Shown: piece by piece, positions 16,865 through 25,179 of the stretch
Position numbering within the stretch: position 1 is the stretch's first letter
Layout: every line of letters begins with the position of its first letter
NCBI GenBank assembly: GCA_050302175.1
Contig: JBNLAN010000013.1
Coordinates: forward strand, 62,001-126,000
Direction of reading: 5' to 3'
Source: JBNLAN01 sp050302175
Lineage (GTDB): Bacteria > Pseudomonadota > Zetaproteobacteria > Mariprofundales > Mariprofundaceae
Length of the DNA stretch: 64,000 nt
The notes under the pieces: model-generated
Database searches by the model: none
What the model was told of the DNA's origin: nothing
What the model saw: only the letters and a program-made list of their open reading frames with translations
Program-made: the position numbers and the translations under genes

Positions 16865-17491
16865 CTACTTCTTAAGAGCGTCAATCAATTTATTCAACTG
16901 ATTCACTTGCTCTTCAAGTGCTTTCACTCTCTCTTCAAGAGTTGCATCCCTCGCAGGGGCTGCCTCTGGAGCAGGGGCTGCCTCTGGAGCAGGAGCTGCC
17001 TCTGGAGCAGGAGCTGCCTCTGGAGCAGGAGCTGCCTCTGGAGCAGGAGCTGCCTCTGGAGCAGGAGCTGCCTCTGGAGCAGGGGCTGCCTCTGGAGCAG
17101 GAGCTGCCTCTGGAGCAGGAGCTGCTGCCGGTGTACCACCAAATTTCTGCAGGTAGGCGATAACCGCGTCGGCCTTCGCACCCTTCACGTTCTGGTTCGG
17201 CATCTTGGTGCCAGGAGCCACTTTGCTCGAATGCAACATCCATTCGCGCAGGCTGGCTTCATCCCAAACCTTACCGCTTTTGGCCTTCATGAAACCATCA
17301 GAGAATTTGTAGCCTTTAGCAGTCCCTGCTGTACGACCAATAACACCATACAGGCTCGGACCCATCTTGTTCTCACCCTCTTTGAATGAATGGCAAGCCT
17401 TACACTTGCCTTCAGCGCCGGCATAAGCAGCTGTGCTCATGCCTCCCATTACAAACGCAGCAACCGCTGCAATCATCAAAAACTTTTTCAT
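16865..17491 (-). CDS. Cytochrome c with Pro-rich repeat linker and C-terminal coiled coil
   Basis: 208 aa. Signal peptide to AYA, then a class I cytochrome c domain (CKACH at residues 30-34, GPSLYGVIGRTAG, axial Met97 in TKMPNQN) to about residue 120. Nine perfect APEAAP repeats follow, then LEERVKALEEQV...LIDALKK, a heptad coiled coil with Val/Ile at a and Leu at d. ATG 17491 aligns with the paralogs; 17494 is also possible. The layout implies cytochrome heads held on stiff arms by an oligomerising stalk. Confidence 0.9.
   Translation of the reverse strand: MKKFLMIAAVAAFVMGGMSTAAYAGAEGKCKACHSFKEGENKMGPSLYGVIGRTAGTAKGYKFSDGFMKAKSGKVWDEASLREWMLHSSKVAPGTKMPNQNVKGAKADAVIAYLQKFGGTPAAAPAPEAAPAPEAAPAPEAAPAPEAAPAPEAAPAPEAAPAPEAAPAPEAAPAPEAAPARDATLEERVKALEEQVNQLNKLIDALKK
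16953..17114 (-). repeat. Nine tandem 18-bp units encoding APEAAP
   Basis: Nearly identical 18-base units (GCAGGAGCTGCCTCTGGA on the plus strand, with three G variants). They stay in frame and encode the rigid linker. High identity at DNA level suggests recent slippage, so linker length is likely to vary between strains. Confidence 0.95.
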
Positions 17492-17600
17492 CATAACCCC
17501 CAATGTCCTAATTCAAAGCGGCGTCATTATCCCTATTCGTTATGTGGGGTCAATCAAGTATTTTTACTTCCAGAGCATGAAACGAGTTCTGCAGCAAAAA

Positions 17601-17628
17601 CAAAAAAGGCGGCCCGAAGGCCGCCTTT
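17601..17628 (-). terminator. Hairpin terminator, copy 3
   Basis: Same hairpin core at 17608-17625 with an A-run before it. It follows the third cytochrome gene on the minus strand. Confidence 0.88.
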
Positions 17629-17650
17629 CCTGCGCTATAAAACGATCTGC

Positions 17651-18154
17651 TTACTTAAGAGATTCAACCTTCTTGGTCAGTGCTTCCACTTGCTCTTCAA
17701 GTGCTTTCACTCTCTCTTCAAGCGTGGCTGCCTTAGCAGGCTCGGCCTTCATCGCAGGCTCGGCCTTCATCGCAGGTGCTGCTGCCGGAGCAGGGGTACC
17801 ACCAAGTCCTGCCAGGAAAGCATAAACTGCGTCAGCTTTCGCACCCTTCACGTTCTGGTTTGGCATCTTGGTGCCAGGAGCCACTTTCGCCGAATGCAGC
17901 ATCCATTCACGCAGGTTGGCTTCATCCCAAACCTTACCGGCATTAGCCTTCATAAAGCCATCGGAATACTTGAAGCCCGGAGCAGTCCCTGCTGTACGGC
18001 CAACAACACCATACAGGCTCGGGCCCATCTTGTGCTTACCCTCTTCGAATGAATGGCAAGCCTTACACTTGCCTTCAGCGCCAGCATAAGCTGCTGTGCT
18101 CATGCCTCCCGCCACAAACGCAGCAACCGCTGCAATCATCAAAAACTTTTTCAT
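17651..18154 (-). CDS. Cytochrome c with MKAEPA linker and C-terminal coiled coil
   Basis: 167 aa. Signal peptide (cleaved after AYA, residue 24), CKACH at 30-34, axial Met97 in TKMPNQN, and a short linker with two MKAEPA units (129-140). The coiled coil at 145-167 is perfect: Leu145, Val149, Leu152, Val156, Leu159, Val163, Leu166 alternate as d and a. The cytochrome domain is closely similar to the 16865-17491 paralog. ATG 18154 has a GAGGAGGAA site 6 bases upstream; the frame extends further but without support. It is the most upstream of the tandem trio. Confidence 0.9.
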   Translation of the reverse strand: MKKFLMIAAVAAFVAGGMSTAAYAGAEGKCKACHSFEEGKHKMGPSLYGVVGRTAGTAPGFKYSDGFMKANAGKVWDEANLREWMLHSAKVAPGTKMPNQNVKGAKADAVYAFLAGLGGTPAPAAAPAMKAEPAMKAEPAKAATLEERVKALEEQVEALTKKVESLK

Positions 18155-18250
18155 CAAACGTTCCTCCTCGGTTTTTAAAGCGGTCTTGTCACCCAAATCC
18201 GCCTGCGAACCATAGGCAGGATAAAAATGAAGTTGCAGTGGAAAGATATC

Positions 18251-18282
18251 CCCCATGGGGGGGACTTACCCCCCCCATGGGG
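18251..18282 (-). terminator. Perfect 13-bp GC hairpin 3 bases after the clpB stop
   Basis: CCCCATGGGGGGG and CCCCCCCATGGGG with a 6-base loop. Each arm is itself partly palindromic. There is no U-run behind it, so it may act as an RNA 3' stabiliser or weak terminator for clpB. Confidence 0.55.
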
Positions 18283-18284
18283 CC

Positions 18285-20879
18285 TTAACTACCTGTTATT
18301 TCAAGCTGATTCGCCTTGACGCCGACTTGGATCGCCGTGGAGGTATTCCCAGCCACTAGCAACCTGGCTACCGGCGTCTCTACCTCCTGCTGGATAAAGC
18401 GTTTCAATGGCCGTGCACCAAACACCGGATCGTAACCCTCGCGCGCCAGCAGTTGCCTGGCCTCCTTTGAGACCTCCAGTGTGATATGCTGCTCGGCAAG
18501 GCGGCTCTGCAGACTCTGCAAAAATATTTCCACAATGCGCGACAACTCTTTTTCTGTCAGTGGCTTGAACATCACTGTGTCATCCACACGGTTGAGAAAC
18601 TCCGGACGAAAGCGACTGCGCAGCTCGGCAACCACCTGGCTTCGCGCACCCTCCGAGAGCTGTCCCTTGCTATCGATCCCTTCCAGCAGCACATCGCTGC
18701 CGATATTGCTGGTCATGATCACAATGGTGTTCTTGAAGCTTACTGTGCGACCCTGGCTGTCTGTGAGCCGACCATCATCCAGCAGCTGCAGCAGCACATT
18801 GAACACATCCGGATGCGCCTTCTCGATTTCATCGAAAAGCAACACGCAATAGGGCTTGCGACGCACTGCTTCGGTGAGCTGGCCACCTTCATCGAAACCG
18901 ATGTAGCCAGGAGGCGCGCCAAGCAGACGCGATACGGTGTGCTTTTCCATATATTCGCTCATATCGATGCGCACCATATTCTCTTCGGAATCAAACAGGC
19001 TGGCCGCCAGCGTGCGCGCCAGCTCTGTTTTACCCACACCGGTAGGCCCCAGAAAAATGAATGAGCCAATGGGGCGTTTCGGGTCTTTGATGCCGGCGCG
19101 CGCTCTCAGCACTGCATCGGCCACCGCCTTCACCGCCTCATCTTGCCCGATCACCCGCTCATGCAGTACCGATTCAAGCCGCAGCAATTTTTCGCGCTCG
19201 CCCTCCATCAGGCGGGTGACAGGGATGCCCGTCCAGCGGGCGACCACAGCAGCGATCTCCTCTTCCGTCACCTCTTCCTGCAACAACTGCCGCTCGGACG
19301 CATGCGCCGCCTTTTCAATTGCAGCCAGCTCCTTCTCAAGCTGCGGCAAGGTGCCATAACGGAACTCGGCTACTTTGTTCAGATCATAGGCACGCTCGGC
19401 CGCCTCGATATCCAGCCTTGTTTTCTCAATTTTCTCGCGCAGTGCCTGCACCTGGCCCAGCGCTCCCTTCTCCTTGTCCCACTGCGCGCGCATGGCATCG
19501 CGCTCGGATTTCAAATCGGCCAACTCTTTGCGGAGCGCTTTCAGGCGTTTTTCACTCGCTGCATCTTTCTCTTTTTTCAATGCCGTCTCTTCGATCTCCA
19601 GCCGCATCACCTTGCGCGTGATCTCATCCAGCTCCGCCGGCAGTGAATCGATTTCGGTGCGGATCGAAGCGCAGGCCTCATCCACCAGATCAATCGCCTT
19701 ATCGGGCAAAAAGCGATCGGAGATATAGCGATCAGATAAGGTGGCCGCTGCCACGATGGCCGCATCCTGGATGCGTACACCATGATGAAGCTCGAAGCGC
19801 TCACGCAAACCACGCAAGATGGAGATGGTATCCTCCACATCCGGCGCATCCACCAGCACCGGCTGGAAGCGGCGCTCCAGTGCCGCATCCTTCTCAATAT
19901 GCTGACGATATTCATCCAGTGTGGTGGCACCGATACAGTGCAGCTCGCCGCGTGCCAGCATCGGCTTCAGCATATTACCGGCATCGGTGGAGCCCTCGGT
20001 GCGTCCAGCGCCAACAATGGTGTGTAGCTCATCAATAAACAGGATGATGCGCCCCTCGGACTCCTTGATCTCCTTCAGTACCGCCTTCAATCGCTCTTCA
20101 AACTCGCCACGATATTTCGCGCCCGCCATCAACGCCGTCATATCGAGTGCAAACACGGTACGGTTTTTTAAGCCTTCGGGCACATCGCCCTTCAAAATTC
20201 TTTGCGCAAGTCCCTCGGCGATCGCGGTCTTGCCCACGCCAGGCTCACCGATCAGAACAGGATTGTTTTTTGTCTTTCGGGAAAGAATGCGAATCACACT
20301 GCGAATTTCAGCATCACGGCCGATCACCGGATCAAGCTTGCCTTTCTGTGCCATCTCCACGAGATCGGTGCCGTATTTTTTCAGAGCCTCATATTGTCCT
20401 TCGGGTGCATCGCTGGTGACACGCTGGTGACCACGAACCCCTTCGAGCGCTTTCATGAATGCAGCCCGGGTGAGCCCAAGCTCTTTGAACAGCTTACCGG
20501 CCTCGCTACCGGTTCCCTCTTCGATGAAGGCAAGCAGCAGATGTTCCACAGAGATATATTCGTCGGAGAGCTTGGCCGCTTCGTCCTTCGCCTTGGCAAA
20601 CAATTGCTGCAAGCGCTGGGTGACATAGACCTTGCCGGCTTCGGAGACGCCGCCGGTGACCTTCGGTCGCTTGGCAAGCGATTGCTGAACACGGGATTTT
20701 ACAACGTCCAACGAAAGCCCTGCGCGTTCAAGCAGGCGCGGGGCAAGGCCATCCGCCTGTGCCAAAAGTTCGGCCAGCAGATGCTCACCATCCACCTCCT
20801 GGTGGGAGAGCTTGGCGGCAAGGCTCTGGGCGGACATCACCGCCTCGCGAACCTTTTGTGTCATCTGATTCATATCCAT
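18285..20879 (-). CDS. clpB: Chaperone ClpB (AAA+ disaggregase)
   Basis: 864 aa, full length. N-terminal Clp_N double repeat (1-150), first AAA domain with Walker A GEPGVGKTAIAEG, the coiled-coil middle domain (about 410-525, rich in E/K/R), second AAA domain with GPTGVGKTELAR and FDEIEKAHPDV, and the C-terminal D2-small domain. It works with DnaK to rescue aggregated proteins. It has its own heat-shock-type promoter. Confidence 0.97.
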   Translation of the reverse strand: MDMNQMTQKVREAVMSAQSLAAKLSHQEVDGEHLLAELLAQADGLAPRLLERAGLSLDVVKSRVQQSLAKRPKVTGGVSEAGKVYVTQRLQQLFAKAKDEAAKLSDEYISVEHLLLAFIEEGTGSEAGKLFKELGLTRAAFMKALEGVRGHQRVTSDAPEGQYEALKKYGTDLVEMAQKGKLDPVIGRDAEIRSVIRILSRKTKNNPVLIGEPGVGKTAIAEGLAQRILKGDVPEGLKNRTVFALDMTALMAGAKYRGEFEERLKAVLKEIKESEGRIILFIDELHTIVGAGRTEGSTDAGNMLKPMLARGELHCIGATTLDEYRQHIEKDAALERRFQPVLVDAPDVEDTISILRGLRERFELHHGVRIQDAAIVAAATLSDRYISDRFLPDKAIDLVDEACASIRTEIDSLPAELDEITRKVMRLEIEETALKKEKDAASEKRLKALRKELADLKSERDAMRAQWDKEKGALGQVQALREKIEKTRLDIEAAERAYDLNKVAEFRYGTLPQLEKELAAIEKAAHASERQLLQEEVTEEEIAAVVARWTGIPVTRLMEGEREKLLRLESVLHERVIGQDEAVKAVADAVLRARAGIKDPKRPIGSFIFLGPTGVGKTELARTLAASLFDSEENMVRIDMSEYMEKHTVSRLLGAPPGYIGFDEGGQLTEAVRRKPYCVLLFDEIEKAHPDVFNVLLQLLDDGRLTDSQGRTVSFKNTIVIMTSNIGSDVLLEGIDSKGQLSEGARSQVVAELRSRFRPEFLNRVDDTVMFKPLTEKELSRIVEIFLQSLQSRLAEQHITLEVSKEARQLLAREGYDPVFGARPLKRFIQQEVETPVARLLVAGNTSTAIQVGVKANQLEITGS

Positions 20880-20910
20880 TTATGCAACCTCAAAAAGCCA
20901 TTTGAATACT

Positions 20911-20939
20911 TTATGGGGTCAGGATAGCGGAAATACAAG
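20911..20939 (-). promoter_or_regulatory. Sigma32-type heat-shock promoter of clpB
   Basis: CTTGTAT (20933-20939), 14-base spacer, CCCCATAA (20911-20918) on the minus strand, close to the sigma32 consensus CTTGAAA-N13/14-CCCCATnT. It lies 32 bases before the clpB ATG. Confidence 0.65.
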
Positions 20940-20941
20940 CC

Positions 20942-21337
20942 TCAGCGAGGTAGCTCGACGACGTAAACCGAAACAGTGGCTGTGCTGGCCGGATTGGAGT
21001 TGGCGATCTCAACGATCACATCCCTGCTCCCATCCAGGTTGGGGAAAGGCGTATGGAACTCATGATCCTTCAAATCAAAACTGCGATGCTGTTTTTCCAG
21101 TGTCTCATGTTCGCCGTTGGTGGCAATAACTTTGAACGTAAGCGGGCCCATCGTGTCCGAAACCAGTGTAATTTCATAGTTGCCGGCACGATCGGGCAGA
21201 TCGAAAAACTCACGTAACGTCTGAAAGGCAGGAACCTTGACGTCACGATAATACATATATTTTTTTGGCACTTCTGCAGCCGAAACAAAACAGGGCACTA
21301 CCAGCAGGAATGCCAATATGGCAAAACTCTTTTTCAT
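20942..21337 (-). CDS. Small secreted protein of unknown function
   Basis: 131 aa with signal peptide MKKSFAILAFLLVVP, cleavage after VSA. The mature part is beta-rich (YEITLVSDTMGPLTFKVIAT, DVIVEIANSNPASTATVSVYVVEL), like an immunoglobulin-type or jelly-roll domain. Its start overlaps the stop of the response regulator (21334-21337), so it is co-translated with the two-component pair. It could be an envelope sensor or effector of that system. No family recognised. Confidence 0.7.
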   Translation of the reverse strand: MKKSFAILAFLLVVPCFVSAAEVPKKYMYYRDVKVPAFQTLREFFDLPDRAGNYEITLVSDTMGPLTFKVIATNGEHETLEKQHRSFDLKDHEFHTPFPNLDGSRDVIVEIANSNPASTATVSVYVVELPR

Positions 21338-22749
21338 GCTTCCTCCGACGCATCCACGTCGTATTTGTCACACAAATAGCGCATCTTATCTTTCGCACGA
21401 TCACCAAAACCAAGCCAGCGGCCGGCCTTGGCCTTAACATTACCGCTACGCTCAAGCGCTAATAACAACAATCGTTTCTCGAAATCAGCCACCGCCTGCT
21501 CGGCGACGATGCCGGAAGCTGGCAATTGACCAAACCAAACCTCAAGCGGATCAGCGCCGCCATCCCCTCGCGGACCGCTAAGTGAAGGCAGCGTATCAAT
21601 CATATCCCCTGCCGCAAGCACCACCGCGCGCTCCACCACATTTTCCAGCTCACGCACATTCCCCGGCCAGTCATACTGCTGCATCTCCCGCATAGCTCCG
21701 TCAGAAAAACCCCGCATCTGACGATTACACATCACACCTTTCTGAACCAGAAAATGCTCTGCCAGCACACCGATATCGTCCATGTGTTCGCGCAGAGGCG
21801 GAATAGCGATATCGACCACGTTGATGCGGTAGTAGAGATCGTCGCGGAATGAGCCCTCCTCCACCATCTGTTCAAGGTTGGCCTTGGTGGAGCAGATCAG
21901 CCGCACATCGCAGTTGATGACCGATTCCCCACCCAGGCGTGAAAACTCCTTATGCTCAAGAACTCGCAACAGTTTTCCCTGTACTGACAATGGAATACCG
22001 GCAATCTCATCAAGCAGCAGCGTGCCACCGGATGCGCGCTCGAACCAGCCGAGCTTGCGTCTGGTGGCTCCGGCAAAGGCGCCCTTCTCGTGGCCAAACA
22101 GTTCCGACTCCAGATGCTCCGGCATCATTGAAGCGCAATTCACGGCAATAAACGGCCCCTTCACTCGCGGGCTTAGATCGTGCAATTTTCGCGCCACCAA
22201 CTCTTTGCCGACGCCGGTTTCTCCGCGAATCAGCACAGTGGAAGGAATCGGCGCCACCCGCCCAATCAGAGCCTTGAGCTCCTGCATTGCCTCAGACTCA
22301 CCAAGAATCTCATCGCCCACATGCACTTCCAGCATGCGCTGCAACTCAATCTCGCGCATCGCTTTCCAGCGCATCTCCAATGCACGCGCAATGGTGTCGC
22401 GCACCTCGTCCGGATCGAACGGTTTGCCGAAGAAATCAAGCGCGCCCAGTTTTCGTGCCCGAACAGCAAAGGAGTGTTCATCGTGACCGGTAATTACCAC
22501 CACCGGCGTATCCGGGCTCTCCTTCGAAAGCCTCTCCAGGTATTGCATTCCAATCTCGGGATTGTCCGGCTCGGGCGGCAGCGCCAGATCGAGCACTACC
22601 AGATCAATGCGATTCTCGGCCAGTGCTTTCTCTGCCTGCTCCACGTCACCCGCTTCAACGACCTGATAGTCGCTCTTCAAAAGCAGTTTCAGATTCAGGC
22701 GGTTGATATCGTTATCATCCACCACCAGCACGACATGCCGCACGCTCAC
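21334..22749 (-). CDS. Sigma54-activator-type response regulator (PrsR-like) with GAFAGA loop
   Basis: 471 aa. Receiver domain with phospho-acceptor Asp54 (VVLDLALP), AAA+ domain with Walker A GETGVGKE (176-183), Walker B GGTLLLDEIAG, and a C-terminal Fis-type helix-turn-helix. The layout and pairing with the kinase resemble PrsR of the PEP-CTERM/exosortase systems. The sigma54-contacting loop reads GAFAGA (223-228), not GAFTGA. The missing Thr is usually essential for sigma54 contact. It overlaps the kinase gene by 4 bases. Confidence 0.88.
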   Translation of the reverse strand: MSVRHVVLVVDDNDINRLNLKLLLKSDYQVVEAGDVEQAEKALAENRIDLVVLDLALPPEPDNPEIGMQYLERLSKESPDTPVVVITGHDEHSFAVRARKLGALDFFGKPFDPDEVRDTIARALEMRWKAMREIELQRMLEVHVGDEILGESEAMQELKALIGRVAPIPSTVLIRGETGVGKELVARKLHDLSPRVKGPFIAVNCASMMPEHLESELFGHEKGAFAGATRRKLGWFERASGGTLLLDEIAGIPLSVQGKLLRVLEHKEFSRLGGESVINCDVRLICSTKANLEQMVEEGSFRDDLYYRINVVDIAIPPLREHMDDIGVLAEHFLVQKGVMCNRQMRGFSDGAMREMQQYDWPGNVRELENVVERAVVLAAGDMIDTLPSLSGPRGDGGADPLEVWFGQLPASGIVAEQAVADFEKRLLLLALERSGNVKAKAGRWLGFGDRAKDKMRYLCDKYDVDASEEA

Positions 22750-24158
22750 TTACTCTCCTCCGTTATCGCCGGGCTCTTGATCCCTACACTCGAACCCTGC
22801 CACAGCGGCAAGCGCACGATGAAGGTGCAACCTTTACCCTTACCAGGGCTCTCCGCCCGAATTTCGCCCTGATGCGCCTCGATGATGCGCTTGCTCAAAT
22901 AGAGCCCGATGCCCAGTCCATCGGGCTTACTGGTTGAAAACAGGTGAAACAGCTGCTCTTTTAAAAAGTGCTCACTTATCCCCTCACCGGTATCAATCAC
23001 GCGCACTTCGGCCCACTCCGGGCCATCGCTTTTTACAGTAATGGTAAGTTTCCCCTGCTTATTCATCGCCTGCACGGCATTATCGAACAGGTTCTCAAAC
23101 ACACCGCGCAGAAGATCGACATCGCCACCGATGGCAGGCAACACTTGCGTCTGCAGATCGACCGTGACCCCTTCCGGCCACAGGCGGCGCTCCACCGAAT
23201 CTTTCAGCAGGCGCACGATATCCTGTGGGGTTAACGTCGGATTCAGCGGCGCATGCGGATCAGCCATACGCTGCATCAGTGTCTGCATGCGCCCGACCAC
23301 CTTGCCCATAGCCACTGCCAGCCGCTTCACATCCCCTTTATCGAGCTTGCCCGACTCAAGATTGTGCGCGAGGAAGGTGAGATCGTTGAGACGGTTTTTC
23401 AGATCGTGCGAATGCAGCTGCCCGGCCACGCGGGCAAGTGAATCGAGCCTTGCCGCCTCGGCGCGCTGATGCGAAAGCCTTGCATGCTCAAGGCTCATGG
23501 CGGCAAATCCGGCCAGGCTTTTCAGCGCCTCCAGCTCATTGATTTCGGTGGGCCAGCCATCCTCGCGCGGGCCGAGATAAAGATAAGCCTCGCCATTCTG
23601 ATGCGGCATACGCAATACCGTTTCATAAGATGAAAATGTTGGCTCTCTGGCCGCTTCCGCCAACGGATTATCGATCATCGCCGGAACCGTGGATCCCTGC
23701 GGATAGACGTGAATACGGCCACCCTCAACCCTGCGCTCATCCAGCGCCACGCTGGTGCGATGGCTAACCTCGCAGATACGCTGAAGCACCGCCATCTCCA
23801 CCCCATGCGGCGGCAACTGCGCCAAATCACCTGCACCAAGATGGCGAATCGCAGCCAGAGTATCGACATGCTTGCGGAAGAAGATGCGATCCAGCCCCCG
23901 CTGCAAAAGATGCACCAGCGGTGAAAAGAGAAATGCGGCGGTCAGAGCCGCCATCACCTGCGCCCAGATCGAGACCGCCTGCCCGGTGATGGCATAAAAA
24001 GCATTTTCACCAAGTAGCAGAGCTACAAAAAACAGTCCTAAAGAGAGGGCGCTTCCCAGAAAATAGGCAGCCGAGTGCAGAGACCGCCTGACAAGTGCGC
24101 GCAGGCGGCCGGAGGTCACAGCCGGATTAAAGCTTGCTTCGCTCCGGTGCAAGTCCAA
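22746..24158 (-). CDS. Sensor histidine kinase, PrsK-like (short form)
   Basis: About 470 aa. Two N-terminal membrane helices (about 33-56 and 63-86), a GAF-like domain (100-225), a dimerisation helix with phospho-acceptor His251 in HSHDLKNRLNDL, and an ATPase domain with N-box FENLFDNAVQAM, G1 VIDTGEGIS and GLGIGLYLSKRIIE. The HDLKN box is the PrsK type, but the usual long polytopic N-terminus is missing. The start is uncertain: TTG 24158, TTG 24152 or GTG 24119; the first two overlap dapA. It is followed directly by the regulator. Confidence 0.85.
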   Translation of the reverse strand: MDLHRSEASFNPAVTSGRLRALVRRSLHSAAYFLGSALSLGLFFVALLLGENAFYAITGQAVSIWAQVMAALTAAFLFSPLVHLLQRGLDRIFFRKHVDTLAAIRHLGAGDLAQLPPHGVEMAVLQRICEVSHRTSVALDERRVEGGRIHVYPQGSTVPAMIDNPLAEAAREPTFSSYETVLRMPHQNGEAYLYLGPREDGWPTEINELEALKSLAGFAAMSLEHARLSHQRAEAARLDSLARVAGQLHSHDLKNRLNDLTFLAHNLESGKLDKGDVKRLAVAMGKVVGRMQTLMQRMADPHAPLNPTLTPQDIVRLLKDSVERRLWPEGVTVDLQTQVLPAIGGDVDLLRGVFENLFDNAVQAMNKQGKLTITVKSDGPEWAEVRVIDTGEGISEHFLKEQLFHLFSTSKPDGLGIGLYLSKRIIEAHQGEIRAESPGKGKGCTFIVRLPLWQGSSVGIKSPAITEESK

Positions 24159-25017
24159 AAGCCTTCATAATCCCGGCAAGCTTCGCGCACAGATCATCTG
24201 GCAGCGCGGTCAGCGGCAACCGAATATCCGCTGTCATCCATCCCAGCATGGCACAAGCCGCCTTCACCGGAATTGGATTGCTCTGCTCAAACAGCGCAGT
24301 ATTGAGTGCCTGCATCTCACCCTGCAAACGGCGGCCGGTCGCAAAATCGCCCGCAAGCATTGCATCACTGAGCGCCTTCATCGCTTCAGGCGCGATATTT
24401 GAAATCACCGAAATCACACCTTTGCCACCCATGGCCATGAATGGCGCCGCGGTAGCGTCATCGCCCGAATAGAACTCCATGCCGCCATCACACGCCAGCA
24501 TGCTCTGAGTGAGCTGCTCCATATTGGCAGTGGCATCCTTGATACCGACGATATTGCTGAGCTTCGACAGCCTACCGACCGTCTCCGGTAACATATTGGA
24601 GGCGGTGCGACCCGGCACGTTGTAGATAATCAACGGCAGGTGCACCGCTTCGGCCACCGCCTTGTAGTGCAGATAGATCCCTTCCTGAGTCGGCTTGTTG
24701 TAGTAGGGCGAAATAAGCAGCGCCGCATCGGCACCCAGCTCCTTGGCGGCCTGCGTGAGCTCAATGGATTCGGCAGTATTATTACTACCGGTTCCGGCTA
24801 TCACAGGAATACGCCCGCCCACATGCTCAACGGTCAGCCCGATCAGGTGCTTGTGCTCATCGAAAGAGAGCGTCGCCGCCTCGCCGGTGGTTCCGGCAGG
24901 TACCACGGCTTCCACCCCTGCGGCGATTTGCCGGTCAAGATGAGCGCGAAACGCCTCTTCGTCGATCTGACCATTTCGGAACGGGGTGACCAGCGCGGTC
25001 ATCGTGCCATGAAACAT
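24127..25017 (-). CDS. dapA: 4-hydroxy-tetrahydrodipicolinate synthase
   Basis: 296 aa TIM barrel of lysine and meso-diaminopimelate synthesis, condensing pyruvate with aspartate semialdehyde. Schiff-base Lys160 (VGIKDATAN), Tyr132 (IYNVPGRT) and Thr43-Thr44 (AGTTGEA) are all present. It is the first gene of the apparent dapA-kinase-regulator-secreted-protein run. Confidence 0.96.
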   Translation of the reverse strand: MFHGTMTALVTPFRNGQIDEEAFRAHLDRQIAAGVEAVVPAGTTGEAATLSFDEHKHLIGLTVEHVGGRIPVIAGTGSNNTAESIELTQAAKELGADAALLISPYYNKPTQEGIYLHYKAVAEAVHLPLIIYNVPGRTASNMLPETVGRLSKLSNIVGIKDATANMEQLTQSMLACDGGMEFYSGDDATAAPFMAMGGKGVISVISNIAPEAMKALSDAMLAGDFATGRRLQGEMQALNTALFEQSNPIPVKAACAMLGWMTADIRLPLTALPDDLCAKLAGIMKAFGLAPERSKL

Positions 25018-25167
25018 GTATGCCTCCGTTCAGCCGTACTATAGCCGTTAATCCTGTGGGAAAAAGAGGAAACTCGATTCGGCTTCAATTCATCAATCCG
25101 ACATGATGGCCTGCTATGATAGTGACTGTTGCATCGATCATGCATCAGTGGACTTGATAAACGGTCC

Positions 25168-25173
25168 AAGGAG
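25168..25173 (+). promoter_or_regulatory. Ribosome binding site deciding the SpoIIAA-like start
   Basis: AAGGAG, 6 bases before ATG 25180. The frame runs upstream to 25129 but without a site. Confidence 0.65.
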
Positions 25174-25179
25174 CAGGGT

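Noticed and set aside
16907..17389. Repetitive frames (LWSRSC..., LPLEQE...) over the cytochrome linker
   Set aside because: They are the 18-bp repeat read in other frames; the cytochrome frame has the signal peptide, heme site and coiled coil.
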